Source: Bacillus haynesii (GTDB lineage Bacteria > Bacillota > Bacilli > Bacillales > Bacillaceae). From it: a DNA stretch of 64,000 nucleotides. How positions within the stretch are numbered: the stretch's first letter is position 1; the number at the start of each line of letters is the position of its first letter. The position numbers were made by a program, and so were the translations under genes. The notes under the pieces are model-generated. The model had not been told where the DNA came from. It searched no databases and was given only the letters and a program-made list of their open reading frames with translations. The stretch covers positions 1 through 64,000 of the forward strand of contig NZ_MRBL01000010.1 of NCBI RefSeq assembly GCF_001969855.1, in the 5' to 3' direction. Of this stretch, positions 25,999-35,060 are shown in pieces.

Positions 25999-26823
25999 TT
26001 AATATTTTCTTAAAAAACTCGGGGTTTTGTTAAACCATTCTTGGTTGAGGATATGATGAAATTCGGAAAATAGCCTTTCGATGATCTGTGTTTGATTTGC
26101 TAATACCCGTACTGAAAAGCCAGGGATAGGCAATAAAGATAAGCCTATTTTATATTCTTTTGTCTGAGTATCAATGGCCTGATATAAACGATCAAGAAGG
26201 TCATGATCTACGTTTTCATTGATCACAATCATGGAACCTAAATGAGAATAGCCTTCCATTAAACCGAGACTATCTATATTTTGTTTAGCCGGGCATAGTT
26301 TGATATGGTCATAGACTGCCAGCTCATTTTCCATATAGATTTCATTAATGAATTGAAGCATATCATAGGTGAATTTTTCTCCACTAGGAGACCATCCAGG
26401 AGTCACTATATCTGAATAAAGGAGCGTACATCCTTTTTCAATATATACCACATTTTTTTGTTTATACCGTGCATCTTGATAACCGATAAGCGGATCAGGA
26501 ATGTACTCAAGATAACTGCCTTCCCTAAGGTTAAATTCCGTCTCCTGATATGCATGTGTATGAGGTGTCTTATATATTTTAGTTGCCGATTGGGTTGTTA
26601 ATGTTAACCTTGCTTGTTTCTCCAGTGAAATCTTCATTTGATAGCGATCACCGTCTAAATAACCGCCGCCAGGGTTTAAAATATAATAACAGGCTTGTCC
26701 TGATTCATCATGATAAATAGGACGCATGACTTTATACGCCCCCTGAAAATATACATTTTTCGCTATGGTCTTTCCGTTTTTTTCTTCAGCGTCCAAACGC
26801 AAAACGCCTGTCCAGTCCCCCAT
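25999..26823 (-). CDS. ureD: Urease accessory protein UreD
   Basis: A 274-aa scaffold that forms the UreD-UreF-UreG complex for loading nickel into apo-urease. Signatures: YYILNPGGGYLDGDRYQMKI, TTQSATKIYKTP, and YLEYIPDPLIGYQDARYKQK. Last gene of the ureABCEFGD block; its start lies 2 bp from the ureG stop. Confidence 0.95.
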   Translation of the reverse strand: MGDWTGVLRLDAEEKNGKTIAKNVYFQGAYKVMRPIYHDESGQACYYILNPGGGYLDGDRYQMKISLEKQARLTLTTQSATKIYKTPHTHAYQETEFNLREGSYLEYIPDPLIGYQDARYKQKNVVYIEKGCTLLYSDIVTPGWSPSGEKFTYDMLQFINEIYMENELAVYDHIKLCPAKQNIDSLGLMEGYSHLGSMIVINENVDHDLLDRLYQAIDTQTKEYKIGLSLLPIPGFSVRVLANQTQIIERLFSEFHHILNQEWFNKTPSFLRKY

Positions 26824-26824
26824 C

Positions 26825-27436
26825 TTACTCCAGTCCTTTTAACAGTGCATTTTCCTTAATCCAGTCAATGACTTGATCAAGACCTTCATTCGTTTTTAAA
26901 TTTGTAAAAGCGAATGGCTTGTCTCCGCGGAAAACCTTCGTATCAGATGCCATAACATCCAGGTTTGCTCCAACGAAAGGCGCTAAATCTGTTTTATTGA
27001 TGATAAATAAATCAGATTTAATCATTCCTTGTCCGCCTTTACGCGGTATTTTCTCCCCTTGGGCAACATCAATAATATAGATTGAAAAGTCAACAAGTTC
27101 AGGGCTGAATGTAGCTGCCAGATTATCCCCGCCGCTTTCAACGAAAATAAGTTCAACGTCTGGATTCTTCTTCACCAGCTCATCAATGGCTGCAAAGTTC
27201 ATTGAAGCGTCTTCGCGTATTGCCGTATGAGGGCAGCCGCCTGTTTCCACACCTATAATCCGATCTGCGGGAAGTACCCCGTTGTTCATTAAAAACTTGG
27301 CATCTTCTTTTGTATAAATGTCGTTTGTCACAACTGCCATACTCATTTCATCTTGCAAATGCCGGGTTAATTTTTCGACTAACATCGTTTTTCCTGCTCC
27401 TACAGGTCCTCCTACACCGATCTTAACTGGATTCAT
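26825..27436 (-). CDS. ureG: Urease accessory GTPase UreG
   Basis: About 203 aa SIMIBI GTPase. P-loop GGPVGAGKT near residue 10, nickel/CPH-like motif [15 protein letters not shown], base-specificity [11 protein letters not shown] hydrolysis powers nickel delivery to urease. The ATG at 27436 with AAGGAAG upstream is preferred to a GTG 9 nt earlier. Confidence 0.97.
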   Translation of the reverse strand: MNPVKIGVGGPVGAGKTMLVEKLTRHLQDEMSMAVVTNDIYTKEDAKFLMNNGVLPADRIIGVETGGCPHTAIREDASMNFAAIDELVKKNPDVELIFVESGGDNLAATFSPELVDFSIYIIDVAQGEKIPRKGGQGMIKSDLFIINKTDLAPFVGANLDVMASDTKVFRGDKPFAFTNLKTNEGLDQVIDWIKENALLKGLE

Positions 27437-27457
27437 AACGAACACTTCCTTTTTTTA

Positions 27458-28141
27458 TTAAGACATGAAAATACGAATATTTACACGTTCGTGCATCATC
27501 TGAGATAATTCTAAACCGGGGGCAACAATCCCGAATTCCTCTTCATTTAAACGTTGAATTTTTTCTGTTGCTTCGATTAAAACAGTCTGAAATTCTTGAA
27601 TTGTCTTTTGACCTGCCACTTGCCCCAGAGGGACAGCCCGTACCGCATTTTGAACAAGATTTGAGACTGCTGAATACAAATAGTACAGTGTAGTCGTTGA
27701 TGAAGGGACACCAAGATGATGACCTACAATCGTAAATACAATGGAGGGATGTCCAAACGATTGCTTTTGATTTATACGCTCCCGATATGTTGAAAGAATG
27801 GGTATATCATATAGGGATTCAATAAGATTTAACATCCGCTCGCCCATCCTTTGGGTTCCTTCTCTTGTTTCACGCGGCAAACTTTGAACAGTCAACATGC
27901 GATCTAATTTCCATACTGTTTGTAAATCTTCGTTCTCTAAAGCTTCATATACAAGCCGGGAAGCCAACCCATCAGAATAGATGAGCTGCTCGTTTACATA
28001 CGTATGAAGCCATTGTACGAACGTTGCTTGATCATGGACTTTATCTTCTTGAATATAGGTCTCAAGACCATACGAATGACTAAAAGCCCCTATAGGGAAA
28101 TTTGAATCACATAGTTGGAGTAAAGATAAAATATTAATCAT
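27458..28141 (-). CDS. ureF: Urease accessory protein UreF
   Basis: A 227-aa all-helical protein with the UreF opening [20 protein letters not shown] and [12 protein letters not shown] helix. It gates UreG GTPase activity in the activation complex. It overlaps ureE by 8 bp, showing coupled translation. Confidence 0.95.
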   Translation of the reverse strand: MINILSLLQLCDSNFPIGAFSHSYGLETYIQEDKVHDQATFVQWLHTYVNEQLIYSDGLASRLVYEALENEDLQTVWKLDRMLTVQSLPRETREGTQRMGERMLNLIESLYDIPILSTYRERINQKQSFGHPSIVFTIVGHHLGVPSSTTTLYYLYSAVSNLVQNAVRAVPLGQVAGQKTIQEFQTVLIEATEKIQRLNEEEFGIVAPGLELSQMMHERVNIRIFMS

Positions 28142-28589
28142 GGCTATGACCGATATGGCGGAAAGCCTGTTTTACTTTTCGGTCTTCACGTTTATATGGA
28201 ATTTGCAGGTCTTGAAGTAACTCTTCTACAAGATAATCATATTGAACAAGCATTTCGTCCTCTTCAAACTGCGCCGGCAGGTGGCGATTTCCTAATTGAT
28301 GAGCGATCGTTCCCATTTCATTCAAGGTGCGCGGTTTGATGACTAATAAATCATCGGACAGTACATCGATGACGATCATATTTTTATCGTCCATATACAA
28401 AACATCACCAGCGACAAGGTCACGCGGTTCTTTTAAGCGTATTCCAATTTCATTGCCATGATCTGTTTTCACCCGTTGGATTCGTTTTACCAAATGAGCA
28501 CTTTCGAGGTAAACTTTTTCAATATGGCGTTTTTCAATTTCCTCTTTTTCCATGTTTTCAATATTCGTTACGATTTGTTCAATGATCAT
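28134..28589 (-). CDS. ureE: Urease nickel metallochaperone UreE
   Basis: About 151 aa. N-terminal peptide-binding domain then the metal-binding domain [20 protein letters not shown], and a short His-ended tail GHSHD. It carries Ni2+ to UreG. The ATG at 28589 with GAGGTGAG upstream is chosen; an earlier in-frame start would overlap ureC. Confidence 0.95.
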   Translation of the reverse strand: MIIEQIVTNIENMEKEEIEKRHIEKVYLESAHLVKRIQRVKTDHGNEIGIRLKEPRDLVAGDVLYMDDKNMIVIDVLSDDLLVIKPRTLNEMGTIAHQLGNRHLPAQFEEDEMLVQYDYLVEELLQDLQIPYKREDRKVKQAFRHIGHSHD

Positions 28590-28599
28590 GACTCTCACC

Positions 28600-30312
28600 T
28601 CAGAATAGGAAATATCGTTGACCCATTGGCACCTTATCAACAGGGTCACATGTAATTAATTGGCCATTTACTTTCACTTCATATGTTTGTGGATCGACCG
28701 TTATTTCAGGAGTTTCACAATTCAGCTTCATATCTTTTTTCGTTAGTTTGCGAATACCGCGAACCGGAAGAATGATTTTTTGCAGCCCAAGCTTCTCATG
28801 CACTTTGTCATCGAAAGCTGCCTGGGAAATAAACGTAATGGAAGTGCTGGACAGCGCCTTGCCAAACTGCCCATACATCGGACGGTAAATAACAGGCTGC
28901 GGTGTCGGGATAGAGGCGTTAGCATCTCCCATTAAGCTCTCTGCAACAAAGCCGCTTTTCATCACCATTTCAGGCTTCACACCGAAAAATGCTGGATTCC
29001 AGACAACGAGATCGGCCATTTTCCCTATCTCGATAGAACCGACATATTCGGAAATACCATGAGTAATGGCAGGATTAATTGTATATTTGGCAACATAACG
29101 CTTCACACGGTTGTTGTCCGAAAACTCATTGTCGCCCACGATTGTTCCTCTTTGTTTTTTCATCTTATCGGCTACTTGCCATGTACGTAAAATAACTTCT
29201 CCAATCCGTCCCATCGCTTGGGCATCAGAACTAGTCATACTGAATACACCCATATCCTGGAGAATATCCTCAGCTGCAATCGTTTCACGCCTGATACGTG
29301 AGTCAGCAAACGCCAAATCTTCTGGAATAGATGGATTCAAATGGTGACAGACCATTAACATATCTAAGTGCTCGTCTACTGTATTGACTGTATAAGGTAA
29401 TGTCGGGTTCGTAGATGATGGCAGAACATTGTTAAAGCTGGCCGATTTAATTAAATCAGGAGCATGTCCTCCCCCTGCACCCTCTGTATGGTACATGTGA
29501 ATGACACGATTTTTAATAGCTGCCATTGTATTTTCCATAAATCCGCCTTCGTTTAATGTATCCGCATGAAGGGCAACCTGAACGTCATATTTGTCAGCCA
29601 CACTTAGGGCATGATCGATAGCTGAAGCTGTAGCGCCCCAGTCCTCATGTACTTTCAGTCCAATGGCACCAGCGCGTATTTGCTCTACAAGCGGTTCTTC
29701 TGAAGCAGCTTGTCCTTTTCCTGTAAACCCGACATTAACTGGCATGCCTTCTGCCGCTTCAAGCATTCGGTGCATATGCCACTCACCCGGTGTAACTGTA
29801 GTAGCCTTTGATCCTGCAGCAGGTCCTGTTCCTCCTCCAATTAGGGTGGTAAGACCTGAAGCTATTGCTGTTCTGATTTGCTCCGGATTAATAAAATGGA
29901 CGTGAGTGTCAATTCCACCTGGAGTGACGATCATACCTTCAGCAGCAATAATTTCTGTACCAGCGCCAATCACAATATCCACATTGTCCATGATTAGCGG
30001 ATTACCTGCTTTCCCGATTCCAGCAATTTTTCCATCACGAATTCCAATGTCTGCTTTATAAATACCAGTGTAATCTAAGATAACAGCATTCGTTATGACA
30101 ACATCTGCTATTCCCTCTCCACGTGTAACTAAAGGGTGTTGTCCCATTCCATCACGAATAACTTTACCGCCGCCGAATACAACTTCATCTCCATATGTTG
30201 TGCAGTCTTTCTCAATTTGGATGAGCAAATCTGTATCTGCCAGACGAATAGAATCCCCTGTCGTCGGACCGTACATTTCAGCGTATTGCTTTCTTGGCAT
30301 CTTGAAACTCAT
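28600..30312 (-). CDS. ureC: Urease alpha subunit
   Basis: A 570-aa catalytic subunit hydrolysing urea to ammonia and carbamate. Nickel ligands visible: H137 and H139 (DTHVHFI), the carbamylated K220 in GLKVHEDWG with H222, later ADTLNEGG and [13 protein letters not shown], and the flap cysteine in [20 protein letters not shown] (a 20-residue motif). Full length with no breaks. It overlaps ureB by 4 bp. Confidence 0.98.
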   Translation of the reverse strand: MSFKMPRKQYAEMYGPTTGDSIRLADTDLLIQIEKDCTTYGDEVVFGGGKVIRDGMGQHPLVTRGEGIADVVITNAVILDYTGIYKADIGIRDGKIAGIGKAGNPLIMDNVDIVIGAGTEIIAAEGMIVTPGGIDTHVHFINPEQIRTAIASGLTTLIGGGTGPAAGSKATTVTPGEWHMHRMLEAAEGMPVNVGFTGKGQAASEEPLVEQIRAGAIGLKVHEDWGATASAIDHALSVADKYDVQVALHADTLNEGGFMENTMAAIKNRVIHMYHTEGAGGGHAPDLIKSASFNNVLPSSTNPTLPYTVNTVDEHLDMLMVCHHLNPSIPEDLAFADSRIRRETIAAEDILQDMGVFSMTSSDAQAMGRIGEVILRTWQVADKMKKQRGTIVGDNEFSDNNRVKRYVAKYTINPAITHGISEYVGSIEIGKMADLVVWNPAFFGVKPEMVMKSGFVAESLMGDANASIPTPQPVIYRPMYGQFGKALSSTSITFISQAAFDDKVHEKLGLQKIILPVRGIRKLTKKDMKLNCETPEITVDPQTYEVKVNGQLITCDPVDKVPMGQRYFLF

Positions 30313-30635
30313 GATTGGTTCCCCTCTTTTTCTAATGATCCGTCCACTTTGTTATTAAATCCATATACCCGACGTTCGCCGGCGTAAGGCACTAATTCCA
30401 CTTCTTTTTCATCACCGGGCTCAAAACGCACAGCTGCTCCTGCCGGAATGTTTAGTCGCTTTCCAAATGCTTCTACTCGTTTGAATTGAAGCGCTTCATT
30501 CGCTTCATAAAAATGAAAATGTGAACCTACTTGAACTGGGCGGTCACCTGTATTCGTTACAGTCAATTTAGACGCCGTTCTTCCGACATTACAAATGATA
30601 TCGGTTTCTTTTAAAAATAGTTGTCCAGGTTCCAT
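30309..30635 (-). CDS. ureB: Urease beta subunit
   Basis: A 108-aa small structural subunit. Typical sequence [20 protein letters not shown], then [20 protein letters not shown] and RRVYGFN. ATGA overlap with ureC. Confidence 0.97.
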   Translation of the reverse strand: MEPGQLFLKETDIICNVGRTASKLTVTNTGDRPVQVGSHFHFYEANEALQFKRVEAFGKRLNIPAGAAVRFEPGDEKEVELVPYAGERRVYGFNNKVDGSLEKEGNQS

Positions 30636-30656
30636 TTAAATAGCCTCCTACCAATT

Positions 30657-30962
30657 TTATTTAATGGGACTATGTACAGTTACAAGCTTTGTGCCGTCTG
30701 GAAATGTAGCTTCTACCTGGATATCATCAATCATTTCTGGAATGCCTTCCATTACATCTTCCCGCGACAAAATGGTTGTTCCATATTCCATCAACTCCGC
30801 AACTGTTTTTCCATCCCGTGCTCCCTCTAACACTTCATACGTTATAAGCGCTACTGCTTCCGGGTGGTTCAATTTCAATCCTCGTTCTTTACGTCGCTTC
30901 GCAAGATCTGCAGCCACAACAATCATAAGCTTGTCTACCTCACGCGGTAATAGTTGCATCAT
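30657..30962 (-). CDS. ureA: Urease gamma subunit
   Basis: A 101-aa small subunit starting [20 protein letters not shown], with [20 protein letters not shown] and the C-terminal [15 protein letters not shown]. First gene of the cluster; GGGAGG ribosome site. B. subtilis 168 has only ureABC elsewhere, so this complete accessory-bearing cluster is a different locus. Confidence 0.97.
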   Translation of the reverse strand: MMQLLPREVDKLMIVVAADLAKRRKERGLKLNHPEAVALITYEVLEGARDGKTVAELMEYGTTILSREDVMEGIPEMIDDIQVEATFPDGTKLVTVHSPIK

Positions 30963-31030
30963 GAAACCTCCCTGTATTTTTTGTGCGAATAAAAAAGTCT
31001 GCTAAATCAAAAATGACCAAACGGAAATCA

Positions 31031-31141
31031 CTCTATCCCTTTCTTATAGGGGAGAGTCCGTTCATTACGGACGTTAATGCTGACAGCTCCCGAAAATAAA
31101 GTGTTTCCTGCCTGTTATACAAAGAGAAAACTCCAGAACAA
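31031..31141 (-). promoter_or_regulatory. Putative urease promoter and structured leader
   Basis: Minus strand: TTGTTC (31141-31136), 16 bp, TATAAC (31119-31114). The predicted transcript then carries two adjacent hairpins before ureA: GTCCGT/ACGGAC (31056-31072) and CTCT-CCC ... GGG-AGAG-like (31031-31056), giving a leader of about 140 nt. A clear GlnR/TnrA box was not found here. Whether the leader is regulatory is unknown. Confidence 0.5.
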
Positions 31142-31251
31142 CATGCCGATTATCATTAGATTTTCCTTCATAAATAAAATGTAAGTTTGGCCACCTTTTA
31201 TTCAACTATAAAACTGAAAATATACTTGATTGCCCGCTTCCATTTGAAATG

Positions 31252-31312
31252 AGTATATCATTTCTTACATATATGTCAATTTATATATTTAAAAATTTAC
31301 ATATGATATACT
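31252..31312. promoter_or_regulatory. Inverted repeat in the urease / urea-channel divergent region
   Basis: AGTATATCAT (31252-31261) and ATGATATACT (31303-31312) form perfect 10-bp arms 41 bp apart, upstream of the plus-strand transporter and the minus-strand ureA. ACATATATGT between them is also palindromic. PadR proteins bind ATGT/ACAT motifs, so the neighbouring PadR gene is one candidate regulator (inference). Confidence 0.45.
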
Positions 31313-31357
31313 GTAGATATTTAAGTCAATACTTGAAAAGAAAGGAGATGATTCATT

Positions 31358-32302
31358 ATGCAAAAAAACAAACACCATTTATTAAGCGAGGGGGTGTTTT
31401 TCCCTTTAATAACAGCTTCTCTCAAAGGCATCTCTCAAGTCATCCTGATTGAGAATGTGATGACCGGCTTTCTAATCCTTATAGCCATCACTGTTTCTTC
31501 CTATTATTTAGGTATAATCGCTCTGTTGTCCGCTATTATCGGTACCTTAGTAGGGAAATTGGGGGCGGGAGATGAAAAGATTATAAATCAGGGTCTATTA
31601 GGATATAATTCTGTGTTAACAGGAATGGCATTGGCATTATTCTTAACTGGCCCTTACATGTGGCTTGTCGCTTTAATTGGATCTGCGGTAGCAGCCATTT
31701 TTACAGCCGCCTTAATGCATTTTACGAAAAGAACCGAAGTTCCAATTCTTACATTCCCCTTTATTATTCTGACATGGTTTATATTATTAGCTTCATACAA
31801 ATTAAAAGGGATTAGATTAAGTTCTGCCCTGATACCTCAGGATTTAACACACTGGAAACTAAAGATAGCAGGAGAAGTCAATTTAATGGACGGGGTTTTC
31901 CATGGAATTGGACAAGTATTTTTTCTGAATAACACAGTATCCGGAATTTTAATTTTTCTCGCCGTATTTTGGGCAGGAAGAAAACTAGGACTTTATGCAG
32001 TTATCGGAAATGCAGTTGCTATCATCATTGCATTCCTTTTAGGAGGGGAGCGTTCTCTCATAACATCGGGTCTTTACGGGTATAACGCAATTTTAACGAT
32101 TCTAGCCGTATCTGCCGTTTTTAATCGTGAACATAACCGATTTTCATTTTTATCAGGGATCATTTCAGCTTGTCTAACAGTGCCTATAACAGCAGGACTC
32201 AGCACGTATCTTTTGCCGTATGGACTCCCTGCCCTAACAATGCCGTTTGTTCTTTGTTCATGGCTGTTTCTAGGTGCAAGAAAGGTTCTGCCAAACTTAT
32301 AG
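31358..32302 (+). CDS. Urea transporter (UT family channel)
   Basis: A 314-aa integral membrane protein with about ten hydrophobic spans in two related halves, the fold of bacterial and mammalian UT channels. Repeated motif GLLGYNSVLTGMALALFL in half one and GLYGYNAILTILAVSAVF in half two mark the pore; PILTFPFIILTWF and PALTMPFVLCSWLF are the matching second motifs. It should let urea in for the urease encoded divergently. AAAGGAG ribosome site. Confidence 0.93.
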   Translation: MQKNKHHLLSEGVFFPLITASLKGISQVILIENVMTGFLILIAITVSSYYLGIIALLSAIIGTLVGKLGAGDEKIINQGLLGYNSVLTGMALALFLTGPYMWLVALIGSAVAAIFTAALMHFTKRTEVPILTFPFIILTWFILLASYKLKGIRLSSALIPQDLTHWKLKIAGEVNLMDGVFHGIGQVFFLNNTVSGILIFLAVFWAGRKLGLYAVIGNAVAIIIAFLLGGERSLITSGLYGYNAILTILAVSAVFNREHNRFSFLSGIISACLTVPITAGLSTYLLPYGLPALTMPFVLCSWLFLGARKVLPNL

Positions 32303-32690
32303 CATTGCCTGTTGATGATGTAAATCAGCCGACTTAGCGACAATCATTGGTATGTAAAAAGATTGAGTCGAAAGAACAGAAGAAATGCGGTAAGAGGTAA
32401 CGCAAGAAATAAAAGTCATGGAAGAAAACCAAGATTATCTTACTATACTAATCTACTCGAGTTTAGACATAAATTAATGATAACTTGTGAAAAACGATGG
32501 TTAGCTAGAAGAATACATAGGCCTTGAAAACTTACCAGAAATGCCGGGATTTTTATAGGAATGTTCCATTTCATTGACACTCTCACTTCAGAAATATCTG
32601 GACTCAATCGATTACCACATGAAACAGACTTATTTTTCAAAAATGATGCTATGAGAGCGTCTCAGACATTATTCAGATTAACTGCTTGAT
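32303..32690. other. Intergenic stretch without a recognisable gene
   Basis: Only short unconvincing frames are seen on either strand; no strong promoter, repeat or structured element was found between the urea transporter and the remnant at 32690. Confidence 0.4.
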
Positions 32691-32830
32691 AAGATCCTTG
32701 GGCCAGTCAGTCTGAAGGTGTGCTGCGGCCGCTGCCAGCTCTCCCCTGTAAACTGTGAAAAACCCATATTGGTGCTAGCATATTCTGATGGTGCCGCGGA
32801 AAACTGTTCCAGCTTTGTCTTCATTGATCA
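32690..32830 (-). pseudogene. Gene remnant, C-terminal fragment
   Basis: Minus strand reads TVYRGELAAAAAHLQTDWPK then DLIKQLI and stop, good protein-like composition, with a second frame just upstream (MINEDKAGTVFRG). No start or ribosome site matches, so this is a decayed tail of an unidentified gene. Confidence 0.4.
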
Positions 32831-32895
32831 TCGAGAGGGGCATAAATAAAGAGGATTTGGACACAGAGAGGTGAAAGTAACTGATTTGGTTAATG

Positions 32896-32947
32896 AAAAA
32901 AATTCTGTCTCAGGAAGAATAAGAATACAAACGATTGAGACAGAATT
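32896..32947 (-). terminator. Terminator of the small secreted peptide gene
   Basis: AATTCTGTCTCA / TGAGACAGAATT is a perfect 12-bp stem with a 23-nt loop, followed on the minus strand by seven T residues, 12 bp past the stop codon. Confidence 0.88.
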
Positions 32948-32959
32948 TTGTCTTACGGT

Positions 32960-33211
32960 TTACTTATACACGTAGCAAGTTCCTTGTATAACCGTAACAC
33001 ATGTATATGTTCTGTGATAAGATTTACCTTGGCTGTCTCTAAAGAAAACAGTTACAGTATTGTTGCCATTCCATTGGAATTGATAGGCATCTGGATACTT
33101 GTCTCGGATCGGAGTTAAATCTGGTGCGGCACTTGCCGGTAATCCAGATACCAACAGAGCCCCAGCAACTGCGACCGCTCCTGCTACTTTTTTGAGTTTG
33201 TTTTTAAACAT
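32960..33211 (-). CDS. Small secreted protein with a likely disulfide
   Basis: An 83-aa preprotein: Sec signal with cleavage near ASA-AP (residues 28-29), leaving about 55 residues. The mature part has exactly two cysteines (C71, C79) near the C-terminus in TCVTVIQGTCYVYK and many aromatic residues. This size and layout fit secreted antimicrobial or structural peptides; no family recognised and no immunity gene is adjacent. Own terminator and a palindromic upstream site. Confidence 0.75.
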   Translation of the reverse strand: MFKNKLKKVAGAVAVAGALLVSGLPASAAPDLTPIRDKYPDAYQFQWNGNNTVTVFFRDSQGKSYHRTYTCVTVIQGTCYVYK

Positions 33212-33240
33212 AAATACATCCCCTTTTCATTTTGTTTACC

Positions 33241-33264
33241 TATTAAATGCTTGTCCATTTAATA
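33241..33264. promoter_or_regulatory. Inverted repeat upstream of the small secreted peptide gene
   Basis: Perfect arms TATTAAATG / CATTTAATA with a 6-bp spacer, 30 bp upstream of the start codon. Its position fits a repressor operator over the promoter; the cognate regulator is unknown. The remaining stretch to 33635 shows no gene. Confidence 0.5.
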
Positions 33265-33635
33265 GACACCTTGACTTTAACACCTCAAGGATGAAAAAAT
33301 TGTCAAACGGTGTAGAATTGAAAAATAATTCAAAAATAATACACATTTTTACAATTGATTAAACATAACTTTAATCACTTTTCACTCAGGATTCACTTTA
33401 ATTCTATTCCTAATATTTCAGAATCTGTTATATTTTAATCTCCTTAAAAACATCGTTAGTTTCTTAAACCTTCCCATTCATACCCTTACCATATTGACTC
33501 ATTTAGCATCGATCCTTCCATTTTTTCGAGAGGCAAACCTGGTGCTGAAATGCTTGTGGGAATATATTTGAAAGTCGCTTCTTTACTGGCTAAAATATCT
33601 TGGTGAAATCCGGAAACCTAATCGATATTTCAGAA

Positions 33636-33683
33636 ATGAAAAAGACCAGCCATAAACTCGCGGAGAGTTTCACGACCTGGTCT
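33636..33683 (-). terminator. Terminator of the rap-phr operon
   Basis: Outer stem AGACCAG / CTGGTCT encloses an inner stem AAACTC / GAGTTT; five to six T residues follow on the minus strand. It lies 43 bp past the phr stop. Confidence 0.82.
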
Positions 33684-33725
33684 CTAATAAAAGTTATTAT
33701 ATATGTTAATTTAGCAGTCTCAAAT

Positions 33726-33845
33726 TTAAATTGCTACCCTGTCAGCAACATAATATGTTGTATTTGTTGATTGATCGTAGGAAGTGCCCATTAAACTAAC
33801 TGCACCCAATAACAGAATAGAGCAAATTAGCAATTTAGCTTTCAT
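33726..33845 (-). CDS. phr: Phr signalling-peptide precursor
   Basis: A 39-aa secreted precursor starting at ATG 33845, overlapping the end of rap by 11 bp as is usual for rap-phr pairs. Basic N-terminus MKAKLL and a hydrophobic signal region, then a polar C-terminal part ending YYVADRVAI. By analogy with known Phr peptides, whose signal is the last five residues with Arg/Lys second, the mature signal is predicted as DRVAI; PhrI of B. subtilis is DRVGA. The peptide would be exported, trimmed, re-imported by Opp and inhibit the Rap protein. Confidence 0.85.
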   Translation of the reverse strand: MKAKLLICSILLLGAVSLMGTSYDQSTNTTYYVADRVAI

Positions 33846-34962
33846 GTACTGTCCCACTCCTTTGTATTTGTCTTCTTGCCTCAACCACTCTGCGGTAAAA
33901 CTCAAGTGAATCATGTAGCATTTCTTTTCCTTGTAGAAGTTCGGCCACGATGACTCCATACTCTTCTATGTCTGCATACATACCTTTTTCACTGAAGAAC
34001 TCAAAGGATTCTCGAACTGCGTCAAGGTCAAATGATAAGTACAACCCGTAAATCATTTTCAGCTTTGTATGGAATTCTTGGTCCTCAAACTTTTGAGCCC
34101 ACTCCTTCCCCTCGAAGTACCGATCTTCTGCTTCAATCCATTTCTCTTGCTTCGCTTTAACGTGAGAAATATTAAAGAGGGCTTTTGGCAAAAAGCTGTG
34201 CTTTTCATTTTTATAAAGTTCAGCAGCCATTTGAAAATGATTTTCTGCTTTGTAAAGTTCTTCAAGTTGATTATAACATATTCCAATATTCAAGTGTGAA
34301 GAACCAATTAAATAATCAACTTGCAATTCCTTTGCATCTGACAGTGCTTTCCTGGTATGCTCCAGGGCTTTTTCAGGATTCATTTTATCCAGCCAGTTAC
34401 CAGTCATTAAAAATTGGCATTGTACTCTACGCTGGCCGTATGTTGGCTGTTTTAAATAAATCTTATATGCATGATTAGCATAATACATTGAAAAATATGT
34501 TTGTTTCATATAGTAATAAATTTCTGACAATTTGAAATAAAATTCTGCCTTTTCAACTTCATCGCTTTCAAATGAATTCAACTGATTTTCAGCATTCTGG
34601 TAGTAAGCCAAAGCATGAAGAAGTTCTTTTTGTCTGAAGTGATACATTGCTGTGAAAAAATAGTAATAATATTCGAGCATACCATTCAAATTTTTCCCGC
34701 CCTTAGTCTTTTCCCTTAACTCTTCATAATGAACCTGTATATCTTTTGCTGCTTCTGGACAAAGGTAATCCAACATCAGCTTATGACGGAATTCAAGCAA
34801 TGAAAAATATATAAGAACATCCTGATTTTCTTCCATTATAGCGATCTCTTGTTTAACCTCAGATTTCATTTTTTCAGCTTCATCACCCCAGTCATTTTTA
34901 AGGGCTACATACCAATAATTCATTTTCGTTGCGACCAGATCATAAGGTATTACGCTTTTCAA
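33835..34962 (-). CDS. rap: Rap-family response-regulator phosphatase / anti-activator
   Basis: A 375-aa cytosolic protein. N-terminal three-helix bundle (VALKNDWGDEAEKMKSEVKQ) and six or more TPR repeats, for example FYFKLSEIYYYMKQTYFSMY, HLNIGICYNQLEELYKAENH and KALFNISHVKAKQEKWIEAE. Rap proteins dephosphorylate Spo0F or block ComA/DegU; the sequence alone does not say which. The Phr gene follows directly. Rap-phr cassettes are often on mobile DNA and this one lies in the 27-kb accessory block. Confidence 0.93.
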   Translation of the reverse strand: MKSVIPYDLVATKMNYWYVALKNDWGDEAEKMKSEVKQEIAIMEENQDVLIYFSLLEFRHKLMLDYLCPEAAKDIQVHYEELREKTKGGKNLNGMLEYYYYFFTAMYHFRQKELLHALAYYQNAENQLNSFESDEVEKAEFYFKLSEIYYYMKQTYFSMYYANHAYKIYLKQPTYGQRRVQCQFLMTGNWLDKMNPEKALEHTRKALSDAKELQVDYLIGSSHLNIGICYNQLEELYKAENHFQMAAELYKNEKHSFLPKALFNISHVKAKQEKWIEAEDRYFEGKEWAQKFEDQEFHTKLKMIYGLYLSFDLDAVRESFEFFSEKGMYADIEEYGVIVAELLQGKEMLHDSLEFYRRVVEARRQIQRSGTVHES

Positions 34963-35060
34963 AATTAAAACCCCTTTCTTCTCTGTTTTTTCTGCTACTC
35001 GACTCTTGGAAGCTTATTTAATTGTGTTGAAATATTCAGTATTTAAACGTGTGAATTTTC

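Noticed and set aside
32715-32750. Similarity to part of the DUF2243 gene (TGTGCTGCGGCCG, then CCCCTGT)
   Set aside because: Only 13 contiguous bases match and the translated frame is unrelated; judged coincidental, although it lies inside the 16-kb bracketed segment.
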